A stretch of 64,000 nt of DNA from an uncultured Clostridia bacterium (GCA_947600065.1 CANQFZ010000001.1:1-64000), one strand, 5' to 3'. Counted from the first letter of the stretch, positions 20,146 to 30,220 are shown. Translations and numbers: made by a program. Notes: a model not told the origin generated them from the letters alone.

Positions 20146-20654
20146 CAGGCTGTATATAAAGCCCATTTCAAGTTTGGAAATGACGTTTTTTTCTGTTTTC
20201 CAAAATTCCAAGTTTTGAAACGACGTGAAAATACGTTGCGACAAATTGTTGCAACCCCTTATATATAGTTCGTTTCACTTCACTCCGTTACGCGTGTACG
20301 GTAGGTCACCGCTAAAATACGGCGGTGACCTCCCTACACGCTTAACGGGTTAGAGGTAAGAGGTGAGATGTAAGAGGTAAGAATTTCCAGGGGACTTTTG
20401 GAAGAAAAGGTTGTTTGAAGTTCAGAGAAAGAGGCTAGAGGCTAGAAGCTGTTTCGGGCATAAAACCATCTTTCCTCTACAACTCTAGCCTCTAGCCTCT
20501 TCTTTTAATAACCAAATAACTTTCTTGTTCAAACCACCTTTGTTTTCTTACCTCTAACCTCTAACCTCTAATCTCTAGAAGGTTAGGGCGAATAAAGGTT
20601 ATTTAGGGGACCGGCGTTTGAAAAGAACCAAAAATAGGTTTTTATACAGGCTAC
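20146..20654. mobile_element. MITE-like non-autonomous element 2
   Basis: Left end caggctgtatataaagccc matches element 1; right end module gtttgaaaagaaccaaaaataggtttttatacaggct matches gtctgaaaagaaccacaaatatgactttatatagtctg; no ORF. Confidence 0.72.
20233..20350. repeat. 118-bp dispersed repeat, copy B
   Basis: See 7538-7655. Confidence 0.93.
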
Positions 20655-20679
20655 AGCTTAATATTTTTTTTATCAAGCT

Positions 20680-20708
20680 GCAACTTTTTCGGCTTTTGTC
20701 CGGTATTA
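20680..20708 (+). promoter_or_regulatory. Candidate ECF-type promoter (GCAACTTTTTCGGCTTTTGTCCGG...)
   Basis: GCAAC -35-like and GTC -10-like boxes upstream of the truncated sigma copy at 20740. Confidence 0.35.
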
Positions 20709-20739
20709 TTTATGACAGAAGAAAATTCGGAGAATCATT

Positions 20740-20793
20740 ATGGGAACATCTTTAAAGACTGCGGAGAGCTTTGACCTACTAGAAGCTAGATGA
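20740..20793 (+). pseudogene. Truncated ECF sigma N-terminal fragment (MGTSLKTAESFDLLEAR)
   Basis: MGTSLKTAESFD compared with MGLSLKTSESFD of the adjacent intact gene. Confidence 0.75.
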
Positions 20794-20795
20794 TG

Positions 20796-20948
20796 AGAGG
20801 CTAGAGGGTAGAATTTGTTTTGGGCATAAAACAACTTATCCTCTAAAACTCTAGCCTCTAGCCTCTTCTTTTAATAACCAAATAACTTTCTTGTCCAAAC
20901 CACCTTTGTTTTCTTACCTCTTACATCTTATCTCTAACCTCTAGAAGG
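20796..20948. repeat. About 150-bp heptad/hairpin repeat, second copy of 20430-20582
   Basis: gaggctagagg...gggcataaaac...ctctagcctctagcctcttcttttaataaccaaataactttcttgt.caaaccacctttgttttcttacctct...ctctagaagg in both. Confidence 0.9.
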
Positions 20949-20957
20949 GGAAAATTT

Positions 20958-21491
20958 ATGGGATTATCTCTAAAAACTTCAGAGAGCTTTGACGAAGCCA
21001 TGAGGCTGTATATCCCCATGGTTTACGCTATTGCGCTCGAAAGGCTCGGAAACGCGGCTGACGCCGAAGATGTGACCCAAGAAGTTTTCATAAGATATTA
21101 TAACGCCGACAAGACTTTTGAAAGCGAAGAACACAGAAGGTTTTTCTTGATAAGAGTAGCCGTAAACTGTTCAAATTCATTTGCCAAAAGTTCCTGGCAC
21201 AGACACAGGTCATTGTGCGACCCCGATGATATTCTCGGGCTTTTGGGAGAGAACGCAAATGATACGGCAGAAGAAAACGAAAGAAAACGCGCGGTCATAG
21301 AGGCTGTTATGAAACTTCCCGAAAAATACAGAACAGCCGTCCACCTGTTTTATTTTGAAGACCTGTCCATAGCGCAGATAGCCGAGATAACGGGCGAAAA
21401 GGAAAGCACCGTAAAATCTCATCTGTTGAGAGCGAGAGAAAAGCTTAAAAAGCTTTTGAAAGATGAATTTGACTTAGGAGGAAAAGTATGA
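20958..21491 (+). CDS. ECF-type RNA polymerase sigma factor
   Basis: sigma70 region 2 (LERLGNAADAEDVTQEVFIRYY) and region 4 (LPEKYRTAVHLFYFEDLSIAQIAEITGEKESTVKSHLLRAREKLKKLL). Confidence 0.93.
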   Translation: MGLSLKTSESFDEAMRLYIPMVYAIALERLGNAADAEDVTQEVFIRYYNADKTFESEEHRRFFLIRVAVNCSNSFAKSSWHRHRSLCDPDDILGLLGENANDTAEENERKRAVIEAVMKLPEKYRTAVHLFYFEDLSIAQIAEITGEKESTVKSHLLRAREKLKKLLKDEFDLGGKV

Positions 21492-22402
21492 GCTTTAAAA
21501 ACGATTATAAGTCGGCGCTTCGCTCTGTTTCTCCCGACACGGAAAAGATAATTGCCGAGGTGCATGAGCGGCTTAGCGAAAACGCGCCCCTGAAAATAAG
21601 AACGGAGGAAAAGAAAAAAAGACCGTTGTGGCAGATCATAGCGCCTTTGGCGGGAGCGGCGGCATGTATAGCATTGTGCATAATCTTTATTCCTAAGCTT
21701 TTTGATTTGCCTGTAAACAATGCGGGCGACAAGAACGGAGCGGGCAACGCTCCCGAGCATGTCGAAGCGAATAATTCGGATAACCTTAACGGTGGATTTG
21801 ATATAGTTCCCGAAAACAGCTCTCATGTCACATCGGAAAGTTCAAACAGTTCGTGGCAGCCTGCGGAATTTGAAATAGTCCGAGGGGACAACGGAGATAT
21901 GCTCGAGCTCGTAAAAGACGAAACCCGATATTTCAGAACGGATAAAGTCAGAGCCTATGAGATATCCGAAAAGTATGACAGCGTGTTATACGTCGACGGA
22001 AAGAGCTATTATGTTATATTGGAGGGAAGTGAAGATATTATTTATCTAGTCGAGGATACTTCTGCGTGGGCGTATGCTTTTGAAAAAATGTCGGTGTATG
22101 TAAACGGAAAGGACCTCAGCAATATTGACATAATGCTTATAACAAATGACAATAAAGAAACGCGCGTCGTGCTCGGAGAGGACAGCTATATAAAAACAGG
22201 CGAAAGTTTTTATCTGAAAACGCTTCCCGACAGCGCGGCGCGTTTCAGCTCGGACGGCATAAAGTATCTTATCTGCGGAAACGGACATAGAGTTATGGTC
22301 GTTGATACTGACACTTATTCCGCGCAGTATTACACAAAAGAAAATAAAGAAGTTCTTCAGTCCGAAGTTATTATAAACGAAAGCATTACAGTAACTCACT
22401 AG
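21488..22402 (+). CDS. Putative membrane-anchored anti-sigma factor partner
   Basis: 4-nt overlap with the ECF sigma gene; cytoplasmic N-terminus, one TM segment (IIAPLAGAAACIALCIIFIPKLF), extracytoplasmic C-terminal domain. Confidence 0.7.
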   Translation: MSFKNDYKSALRSVSPDTEKIIAEVHERLSENAPLKIRTEEKKKRPLWQIIAPLAGAAACIALCIIFIPKLFDLPVNNAGDKNGAGNAPEHVEANNSDNLNGGFDIVPENSSHVTSESSNSSWQPAEFEIVRGDNGDMLELVKDETRYFRTDKVRAYEISEKYDSVLYVDGKSYYVILEGSEDIIYLVEDTSAWAYAFEKMSVYVNGKDLSNIDIMLITNDNKETRVVLGEDSYIKTGESFYLKTLPDSAARFSSDGIKYLICGNGHRVMVVDTDTYSAQYYTKENKEVLQSEVIINESITVTH

Positions 22403-22433
22403 TAAGAATTTTATGTAAAATCAAAACAAAAAA

Positions 22434-22464
22434 CCGCCCCACTTTCATTGTGAAAGCGGGGCGG
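22434..22464. terminator. Hairpin CCGCCCCACTTTCATTGTGAAAGCGGGGCGG between converging genes
   Basis: Near-perfect inverted repeat. Confidence 0.75.
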
Positions 22465-22515
22465 CGCTGTTTTAAATTATCAGCTTATATAAATAGTCAA
22501 GTTACAGACTGTAAA

Positions 22516-24087
22516 TTATATCATGCTCTCCTGCCAGCAGTCGGGAGCCTTAAGCCCGAACATCTTTACGACCGTAGGCGCGACATTTGAAAGACCGTAG
22601 TTTCCGTCCTTTATCGTGTACTTAACGTCCTTGTCGTAGATTATAAACGGCACGGGATTGAGCGAATGCGCGGTGCGGACCTGAATTTCGCCCTTCTTGT
22701 TCTTTTCGAGCATTTCGTCCGCGTTTCCGTGGTCGGCGGTAATTATCATAGTAACGCCGTATTCGTCGCAGACCTTCATCAGCCTTGCAAGTCCGATATC
22801 AACCGCCTCAACGCCTATTATCGTAGCAGGCATTGAACCCGTGTGACCTACCATATCGCCGTTCGGGAAGTTGCAGCGCAAAAAGTCGTATTTCTTCGAC
22901 TTTATCGCTTCAATCAAATCGTCGACAATATCCGCAGATTTCATCCAAGGGCGCTGGTCGAACGAAACGTTGTCGGAGGGAATTTCCTTGAACGTTTCGA
23001 GTTCCTCGGAGAATTTTCCGCTTCTGTTGCCGTTCCAGAAGTAAGTTACATGACCGTACTTCTGAGTTTCGGAAACGGCGTATTGATTGAGCTTTGCTTC
23101 TACGAGAACTTCCGACAGCGTGTCGTGAATTTCGGGAGGATTTACAAGATACCTCGCGGGGAGCTTTAAATCTCCGTCATACTGTAACATTCCCGCATAG
23201 CAGACGTCGGGCTTTCCTCCGCGCTCGAAATAGGTGAAATCGTCCATATCGAACGCCATAGAAAGTTCAATTGCTCTGTCGCCGCGGAAGTTGTAGAGAA
23301 TGACGCTGTCGCCGTCAACTATCTTTCCGACAGGCTCGCCGTCCTTTGCGATAACAAACGGCGGTAAATCCTGGTCAATTGCGCCCGTTTCGTTTCTGAG
23401 CGTTTCAACTGCTTCTGCCGCGCTCGCAAACTGCCGCCCCTCGCCTTTAACGTGGGTGTTCCAGCCGCGCTCTACCATTGCCCAGTCTGCCTGGTATCTA
23501 TCCATAGTTATCTTCATTCTGCCGCCGCCCGACGCAATTTTTCCGTCGAAATCCGCGTCGTTAAGCTCCGAAAGCGCCTTTTCAAGCTGTTCAATATAAA
23601 TAGGCGCAGAAGTCGCGGGAACATCGCGCCCGTCAAGCAGACAGTGAACTCTTGCTTTCTTTACGCCCTCGGCTTTCGCTTTTTTCAGCATATTGAACAG
23701 GTGGGAGATGTTCGAGTGAACGTTTCCGTCAGACAGCAAGCCGATAAAGTGCATTGTCGAGTTTTTGGAAACGCAGTTGTTCACAAGCTCTTTCCAAGCG
23801 GCGGAATTGTACATTTTACCGCTTTCAATGCTTTCGTTTACGAGCTTTGCGCCCTGCGAGTAGATCTGCCCGCAGCCTAAAGCGTTATGTCCGACTTCCG
23901 AGTTTCCCATATCGTCGTCTGTCGGCAGTCCGACCGCCGAGCCGTGCGCTTTAAGTCTTGTGTTCGGGCAGTTTTTCAGCAGCCAATCGAGAGTAGGCGT
24001 GTTCGCCTCCGTAACGGCGTCGCCAAGCCCCGTTTTCGAGAAGCCCACGCCGTCCATTACTACCAGTAATACAGGTTTAACAGCCAT
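22516..24087 (-). CDS. gpmI: 2,3-bisphosphoglycerate-independent phosphoglycerate mutase
   Basis: LLVVMDGVGFS, DDMGNSEVGHNALGCGQ, HCLLDGRDVPATSA, TADHGNADEM, NLPNGDMVGHTG-like NFPNGDMVGHTG. Confidence 0.95.
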   Translation of the reverse strand: MAVKPVLLVVMDGVGFSKTGLGDAVTEANTPTLDWLLKNCPNTRLKAHGSAVGLPTDDDMGNSEVGHNALGCGQIYSQGAKLVNESIESGKMYNSAAWKELVNNCVSKNSTMHFIGLLSDGNVHSNISHLFNMLKKAKAEGVKKARVHCLLDGRDVPATSAPIYIEQLEKALSELNDADFDGKIASGGGRMKITMDRYQADWAMVERGWNTHVKGEGRQFASAAEAVETLRNETGAIDQDLPPFVIAKDGEPVGKIVDGDSVILYNFRGDRAIELSMAFDMDDFTYFERGGKPDVCYAGMLQYDGDLKLPARYLVNPPEIHDTLSEVLVEAKLNQYAVSETQKYGHVTYFWNGNRSGKFSEELETFKEIPSDNVSFDQRPWMKSADIVDDLIEAIKSKKYDFLRCNFPNGDMVGHTGSMPATIIGVEAVDIGLARLMKVCDEYGVTMIITADHGNADEMLEKNKKGEIQVRTAHSLNPVPFIIYDKDVKYTIKDGNYGLSNVAPTVVKMFGLKAPDCWQESMI

Positions 24088-24130
24088 ATTATAAATGATC
24101 CTTTCTTTCATTATATCTGAGGAAATCTTA

Positions 24131-24904
24131 TCAATTTGCCTCTGCCGCTTTTATTATCGCCGTAAAATCGGGCGCTTTAAGGCTTGCGCCGCCGATAAGA
24201 CCGCCGTCAACATTCGGCTTCTTGACAAGCTCCTCGGCATTCTTCGCGTTCATAGAGCCGCCGTACTGAATTGTAATGCTCTCCGCAGTAGCCTTGTCGT
24301 ATTTCTTTTCAAGTTGCGCTCTGATAAACGCGCAAACCTCTTCTGCCTGCTCTGCGGTAGCGGTCTTGCCCGTGCCGATCGCCCATACGGGCTCGTAAGC
24401 TATCGTGCATTTCTTGGCGTCCTCAGCGGAAATTCCGAACAGATCGAGCTTTATCTGGCGCGCGATAACTTCTTCCGTGATGTCGCACTCGCGCTCCCAA
24501 AGCAATTCTCCTACGCAAACTATCGGCTTTAAGCCTGCCGCAAGAGCCGCCTTTGTGCGCTTGTTTACGGTTTCGTCGGTTTCGCCGAAATACTGTCTGC
24601 GCTCGCTGTGACCTAAAACTACATACTCAACGCCCATTTCCGCCAGCATATCCGCAGAAATTTCACCCGTAAACGCGCCGCTTTTCTCAAAGTGGCAGTT
24701 TTCCGCGCCGACCTTTATATTCGTTCCCGCAGTCGCCGCAAGCGCCGTTTCAAGGTTTGTAAACGGAACGCACGCCACTATCTCAACGCCCTTTATATCA
24801 GCAACGAGCGGCTTTAATTCTTCGAGCAGAGCTTTTGCCTCGGGTCTTGTTTTGTTCATTTTCCAGTTGCCCGCGATTATAGCTTTTCTAACGTTTTTGT
24901 TCAT
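24131..24904 (-). CDS. tpiA: Triosephosphate isomerase
   Basis: IAGNWKMNKT, YVVLGHSERRQYF, IAYEPVWAIGTGKTAT, YGGSMNAKNAEEL, DGGLIGGASL; start at ATG 24904. Confidence 0.96.
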   Translation of the reverse strand: MNKNVRKAIIAGNWKMNKTRPEAKALLEELKPLVADIKGVEIVACVPFTNLETALAATAGTNIKVGAENCHFEKSGAFTGEISADMLAEMGVEYVVLGHSERRQYFGETDETVNKRTKAALAAGLKPIVCVGELLWERECDITEEVIARQIKLDLFGISAEDAKKCTIAYEPVWAIGTGKTATAEQAEEVCAFIRAQLEKKYDKATAESITIQYGGSMNAKNAEELVKKPNVDGGLIGGASLKAPDFTAIIKAAEAN

Positions 24905-24975
24905 AAAAAACTCCTTTAAAACAGTATATGTTTTCCCCCGCATAGCAGGGGAAAACACTTTATCAACAGAAAGAA

Positions 24976-26196
24976 TTATTTGTCCTGAATAGCGTCAATT
25001 CCGGGAAGCCCGTTGCCCTCAAGATATTCGAGAGAAGCGCCGCCGCCCGTGGAGATGTGGCTCATCTTGTCGGCATAACCGAGGTTAATAGCAGCCGTTG
25101 CAGAATCGCCGCCGCCGATAATTGTCGTAGCGTCAGCTTGTGCGAGAGCTTCGCAAACAGCTATAGTTCCCTTTTTGAGCGTGGGATTTTCAAATACGCC
25201 CATAGGACCGTTCCAAACTACCGTCTTTGCGTTCTTCGCTTCATTTGCGAAAAGCTCCATTGTCTTAGGACCTATGTCAAGTCCCATCATATCAGCGGGT
25301 ATCTTGTCAGCGTCAACTACCTGAACTTCGATATCAGCGTCAATGGGCTCGGGGAAAGCCTTTGCAATTGTCGCGTCAACGGGAAGAAGCAGCTTCTTTC
25401 CGTTTGCCTTTGCCTTTTCTATCATCTCTTTGCAGTAGTCTATCTTTTCATTGTCAACAAGAGAAGTTCCAACTTCATAGCCCTGCGCCTTAAGAAACGT
25501 GTAAGCCATTCCGCCGCCGATTATAAGCGTGTCGCACTTTTCAAGAAGGTTAGAGATAACATTCAGTTTATCCGCGACCTTAGCGCCGCCGAGAATAGCG
25601 ACAAACGGACGAACGGGGCTTTCAACAGCGTTTCCGAGAAACTCGATTTCCTTGTTCATAAGGTAACCGACTGCGGTTTCCTTTACAAACTTTGTAACGC
25701 CGACAGTAGAAGCGTGCGCTCTGTGAGAAGAACCGAATGCGTCCATAACGAAAATCTCGTTGTCAACGAGGTCGGCAAGCTCCTTAGAGAGGTTCTCGCC
25801 GTTCTTTGTCTCGTCGCTTCCGCGGAAACGTGTGTTTTCGAGAACAACGATCTCTCCGTCGTTCATCTCCGCAACAGCCTTCTTTGCGTTTTCTCCTACT
25901 ACCGTATCATCGGGAGCGAACGTAACCTTGCACTTTACAAGCTCTGCAAGTCTGTCAGCCGCAGGCTTTAGCGAGAATTTAGCCTCGGGACCGTTCTTGG
26001 GCTTTCCGAGGTGAGAGCATAAAACGACCTTCGCGCCGTTTTCAACAAGCTTGTTGATGGTCGGCAGAGCGGCGGTTATACGGTTGTCGTTAGTGATAAC
26101 GCCGTCTTTCATCGGCACGTTAAAGTCAACGCGCACCAGAACTTTTTTGCCTTTTACATTAAGATCCTCTACATTTTTTTTGTTCAGCTTCGCCAT
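24976..26196 (-). CDS. pgk: Phosphoglycerate kinase
   Basis: [71 protein letters not shown]. Confidence 0.96.
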   Translation of the reverse strand: MAKLNKKNVEDLNVKGKKVLVRVDFNVPMKDGVITNDNRITAALPTINKLVENGAKVVLCSHLGKPKNGPEAKFSLKPAADRLAELVKCKVTFAPDDTVVGENAKKAVAEMNDGEIVVLENTRFRGSDETKNGENLSKELADLVDNEIFVMDAFGSSHRAHASTVGVTKFVKETAVGYLMNKEIEFLGNAVESPVRPFVAILGGAKVADKLNVISNLLEKCDTLIIGGGMAYTFLKAQGYEVGTSLVDNEKIDYCKEMIEKAKANGKKLLLPVDATIAKAFPEPIDADIEVQVVDADKIPADMMGLDIGPKTMELFANEAKNAKTVVWNGPMGVFENPTLKKGTIAVCEALAQADATTIIGGGDSATAAINLGYADKMSHISTGGGASLEYLEGNGLPGIDAIQDK

Positions 26197-26355
26197 GATG
26201 TGAAATATCCTTTCTTTACGTTAGAATTTGACAGTACCCTGTCATTTACACTATATATTGTACAATATTTCGGTGAATTTTTCAAGTAGATTTTGGAAAT
26301 TCTCACAGAATAATTTTTGAAAATTTCATGGTCATTTTAAAGCGCAAAAATAAGC

Positions 26356-26375
26356 GGGCAAGCATTTGCTTGCCC
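26356..26375 (-). terminator. Intrinsic terminator of the LRR lipoprotein gene
   Basis: GGGCAAGCATTTGCTTGCCC palindrome followed by a T-rich tract on the minus strand. Confidence 0.7.
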
Positions 26376-26381
26376 TAAATA

Positions 26382-27536
26382 CTATTTAAAACGAATATTG
26401 CAATTAGGCAACAGTTCTTTTAGCTTAGCTTTATCTTCTTCGCTAATCATCAGATTTCTAAACAAATCAAGCTCTGTCAGATTTGTAAGGTTTTCAAGAG
26501 AGGTAATATCTTTAATATTATTTTGCTCTAATGCCAACTCTGTCAAATTTGTAAGATTTGCAAGCGGTTCAATATTGCTTGCTTTATTATAACCCAGATG
26601 TAACACAGTTAATTTCGTTAAGTTTTCAAGTGGTGTAATATCGCTGATTTGATTTTTTGCAAAATTCAATTCTGTTAAATTTGTAAGATTTGCAATCGGC
26701 GTTATATCTGTAACATCATTGTTGTTCATATCTAATTTTGTTAAATTAGTTAAGTTTGAAATAGGTGATATATCGCTGATATTATTACATCCTAAATCCA
26801 GCGTAGTTAAATTTGTAAGATTTGACAAAGGAGTTATATCCGAGACCATAGTCATGTACAGTTTTAGCTCCGTCAATTTAGTGAGATTTGCGAGTGAACT
26901 TATATCTTTTATTGAACTCCAGATTAAATTAAGCTGCGTTAGATTTGTAAGATCAGCAAGCGGAGTAATATCGGTCAATCCTGTATTATCAATAGTTAAG
27001 CTTGTCAAATTTGTCAAATTTGACAATGATGATATATCGCTGATTTTACACTCACTAAGCTCCAATTTTGTTAAATTAGTGAGTTTCCCTATCGGCGATA
27101 CGTCAATATTTTCGCTGTCAGAAAAATAAAGTTCTGTAAGATTAGTAAGTTTTTCAAGCGGAGTTAAATCTTCTATTCCACAATAACTCAATTTCAAGCT
27201 TGTCAAATTTGTAAGATTTGAAATCGGAATTATTACTTCACCATTCCATGTCGCTTCCAGTTCCAATTTTTTCAGATTTAAAAGTTTGCTTATTGATTCA
27301 GCTTCTTCATTTGATATTTCTGCTCTAAGGGATAATTCAGTTGTGGTTGCTATATCATATTCTGTACCTAAAACGGTAACCGAACCCATAGATCCATAGG
27401 TAGGTGTGCTTACCGTGTCGCTCTGCGAATCAGAACCATTCTGTGTGTTTTGCGAGGAATCTTCATTGTCTCCACTGCAACCCGTTAGTATTAGCGCCGC
27501 TGCCAAAATTGTTGAAATAAACTTTGCCTTTTTCAT
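26382..27536 (-). CDS. Leucine-rich-repeat (internalin-like) lipoprotein
   Basis: Lipobox signal MKKAKFISTILAAALILTGCSG, then about 12 repeats of ~22 aa of type LTNLTxLxLxxNxIxDIxPL. Confidence 0.88.
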   Translation of the reverse strand: MKKAKFISTILAAALILTGCSGDNEDSSQNTQNGSDSQSDTVSTPTYGSMGSVTVLGTEYDIATTTELSLRAEISNEEAESISKLLNLKKLELEATWNGEVIIPISNLTNLTSLKLSYCGIEDLTPLEKLTNLTELYFSDSENIDVSPIGKLTNLTKLELSECKISDISSLSNLTNLTSLTIDNTGLTDITPLADLTNLTQLNLIWSSIKDISSLANLTKLTELKLYMTMVSDITPLSNLTNLTTLDLGCNNISDISPISNLTNLTKLDMNNNDVTDITPIANLTNLTELNFAKNQISDITPLENLTKLTVLHLGYNKASNIEPLANLTNLTELALEQNNIKDITSLENLTNLTELDLFRNLMISEEDKAKLKELLPNCNIRFK

Positions 27537-27689
27537 TTTTACATCATGTCCTCCTTAAAGTGTCAATAATAAATTCAAACTCTTATTTTCTACTAAATAG
27601 TAATAGTACTAAAATAGAGCCTCATTGCAATAACATTATATCACCTCCGCTGAAATTTGTCAACACCATAAAATCAAAAAAGCGCAAAA

Positions 27690-27711
27690 AGAGGGAAGCC
27701 CTGCTTCCCTC
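27690..27711 (-). terminator. Intrinsic terminator hairpin gagggaagccctgcttccctc
   Basis: Inverted repeat directly downstream of the 27722..30220 gene (minus strand). Confidence 0.55.
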
Positions 27712-27721
27712 AATGCTTTAT

Positions 27722-30220
27722 TTACTTTTCCTTGAGCCTTGCGATAAAGTCGCACGAGTGGAGCGGCTGCCCGTTCACTGCGCCTTGTATCAGGTCGACG
27801 TTGAAATACCGCGTGAGTCCGAGCGTCTTTTCGTTGTCTACTCCGCTCACGCAGACCGTCATTCCGCTTTGGTGCGCCTTTTCAATGAGCGCCCTTAAAT
27901 ATCCCGATGAAATTTCGTCGCCGTGAAGCCGCTTTGAGCTTATCTTCGCAATGTTTACATACGGCATTTTGAACAGCGTTTCCGTCAGAAAACTTCTGCC
28001 CTTGTCCTCGCTTATTATGTTTACACCGAGCTTTGAAAACCGCCGCAAAGTAACGCTGCTTTTCGCAAGCGTTCCCGAATTGTCAGAAACCGAAATGCTG
28101 ATTGCGCTTGCGGGAAGGGAATACTTTTCGAGCGTTTTGTTCAGCATTACTATATAATAGTCCGAGTCCAACGCGAACCTCGGATATTCAAAGCCTACTC
28201 TGAAATCGGGATAGCCAAGCTTTCTGACTTCCGCGCAGAACCAGCAGAGCTTGTTTATCGCATAGTCATAAAGCTCTTCGAGTTTTCCCTCTCGTTCAAC
28301 TATCGGAAGCACCTTGTCGCGCGGCGCAATAAAGCCCTCTTTCTTCCAGAAAAGCCTGCTCTCGCAGCAAATAAGCTCTCCCGTCGCCGCGTCGTTTATC
28401 GGCGAATACAGATAGTAAAATCCCTCAAAGCCGTTTTTCGCGTCGTCGCTTATCATCTTTCTTATGCGGATATTTTCGTCAAGTTTATTTTCAAGGTCGG
28501 GCGACAGACTGACCGCTCCGCGCTGATTTTCACATTCTGAAAGTTTCAGCGTTTCCGACGCCGCATTTTCACATTCTTCCGCCGTGTAAACATCATCGGG
28601 GAAGAAGTTTACTCTCGCATACATTTCTATATTATGATAGGTGTCGTCATAATACCAGTTGCGCGAGAATTTTCCTAAGACGGTCTTTGCAAAGCCGAGA
28701 GTTGCTTCTTTGCTCGCGTCCTCGATAATGACGAAAAGCACGTCGCTTGAAAACAAATAAACGCTCGTTTTGTTTCCCGAAGGTATCGCCGCAATATATT
28801 CCGCAATGCTCCCAACTATCCCGTCCGCATACTGATAGCCGTAAGAAGCCGTCATAGCCTTATAGTTCGCTATCTCAAACGAAATGACCGCGCCGCTTTT
28901 GCCGTCCTGTACCGTCTGCGCGAAATCCGTTTCAAACGCCGTTCTGTTCGGTATACCCGTCGCCGCGTCACGGAACGCAAGCCTTTGCAAATGTTCCTGC
29001 GAGAGAGCGAGCCTATTTTCCGTGAATGAACGGTAAATAAGTGTAGTAAGTATCTGCGTAACGCTCCTTAAAACTTTTCTGTCGCGGTTCGTCCAAGCTC
29101 TCCCCGAAGTATGGGAAATGAACATAAAAACGCCCTTTGCGGTGCCGTTGTCATAAATTCTTGAAAGCGCGCAGCTTCTGTTCTTTTCGCTTTTTTTCCC
29201 GCGTATCTCGTCCTCGTCGACATAAACTATAGTGTTGGATTCAAGTTCTTCATTTATCTTGACGTTGGTTATAAAATCGCTTGAAGCGGGGCTTATCGCG
29301 CCGTTTTCGTCCCAGTGGTAGACTTTGGGCGGGTCTTCTCTGTCAATGCAGAAAATAAGCCTGTCGAGCGCAAAATAGTCCTTTACCAGCGGGATAATTT
29401 TCCCGAACGCGTCAACGCTCGTCTTGCATTTGAGGATATTCGTATAGATGTTGTTTATCAGCATCTGGTCTTCAAAATTTTCTCCGAGCAGCTTGTTTGC
29501 CTTTCGGCTGTTTTCGACTTCTTCTCCTACAACGACATAAGAGTTCGCAATATTGCTCACCGTCTGCACCATAATGTCAAGAAGCTGAGAGTTTGCATTT
29601 ATAGTATCAAGATTTTCTCCCGCTATTATCCACTCTGCGGCAGTCTTGTGTTTTATGCGTATGCTCTTTTTGCGCTGATAGCTCATCTTGTTGAGGTTCT
29701 TGTTTTTCGGTTGACCGCTCGCAACGGCGATGATCCCTCCGCTCGGAGAAACGATAGCCGAGTAAAGCCCCTCTGTATTGGCGAAAGGCTGCTGTATAAG
29801 TTCAAGATAGTTCTCCCCGAGTATCTCGCGAAGCGACGGTATTTCGTCCTCTATCTCCGAGTAAGCTCCGACCTTTTTCTTAAAGTCGCTTACAACGTCT
29901 TCAAAATCGTCCGAAGCCTCCTGCATCGTTCCCAAAAACTCTGTAGAATTTTCCTCTGTATGCTCGGGAGCCGCGGAGATATAATACCATTTATAAGTGT
30001 CTTTAAGCTTTAATCTCGAATATATTTTGAGGCTCCGGCTCCTGCCGTCTATAACGTCGTTTACAGCCTCGCAAAAAGGCATATAATCGTCTGTATAAAT
30101 AATGTTGTTTAAAACCTCCGACCTTTCTTCTCCGAAAAAATCAACGGGAAAACCGGGCTTGTATTTCATCGAGAAAGCAAGGTTTCCGCTGTATGACAAA
30201 GCTCTTTCCAATTTTGACAT
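27722..30220 (-). CDS. Degenerate GGDEF-EAL protein with an N-terminal PAS/GAF-like region
   Basis: FRDAATGIPNRTAFETDF ... SYGYQYADGIVGSIAEYI (GGDEF scaffold); ESRLFW ... VDLIQGAVNGQPL (EAL scaffold); catalytic motifs not conserved. Confidence 0.75.
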   Translation of the reverse strand: MSKLERALSYSGNLAFSMKYKPGFPVDFFGEERSEVLNNIIYTDDYMPFCEAVNDVIDGRSRSLKIYSRLKLKDTYKWYYISAAPEHTEENSTEFLGTMQEASDDFEDVVSDFKKKVGAYSEIEDEIPSLREILGENYLELIQQPFANTEGLYSAIVSPSGGIIAVASGQPKNKNLNKMSYQRKKSIRIKHKTAAEWIIAGENLDTINANSQLLDIMVQTVSNIANSYVVVGEEVENSRKANKLLGENFEDQMLINNIYTNILKCKTSVDAFGKIIPLVKDYFALDRLIFCIDREDPPKVYHWDENGAISPASSDFITNVKINEELESNTIVYVDEDEIRGKKSEKNRSCALSRIYDNGTAKGVFMFISHTSGRAWTNRDRKVLRSVTQILTTLIYRSFTENRLALSQEHLQRLAFRDAATGIPNRTAFETDFAQTVQDGKSGAVISFEIANYKAMTASYGYQYADGIVGSIAEYIAAIPSGNKTSVYLFSSDVLFVIIEDASKEATLGFAKTVLGKFSRNWYYDDTYHNIEMYARVNFFPDDVYTAEECENAASETLKLSECENQRGAVSLSPDLENKLDENIRIRKMISDDAKNGFEGFYYLYSPINDAATGELICCESRLFWKKEGFIAPRDKVLPIVEREGKLEELYDYAINKLCWFCAEVRKLGYPDFRVGFEYPRFALDSDYYIVMLNKTLEKYSLPASAISISVSDNSGTLAKSSVTLRRFSKLGVNIISEDKGRSFLTETLFKMPYVNIAKISSKRLHGDEISSGYLRALIEKAHQSGMTVCVSGVDNEKTLGLTRYFNVDLIQGAVNGQPLHSCDFIARLKEK

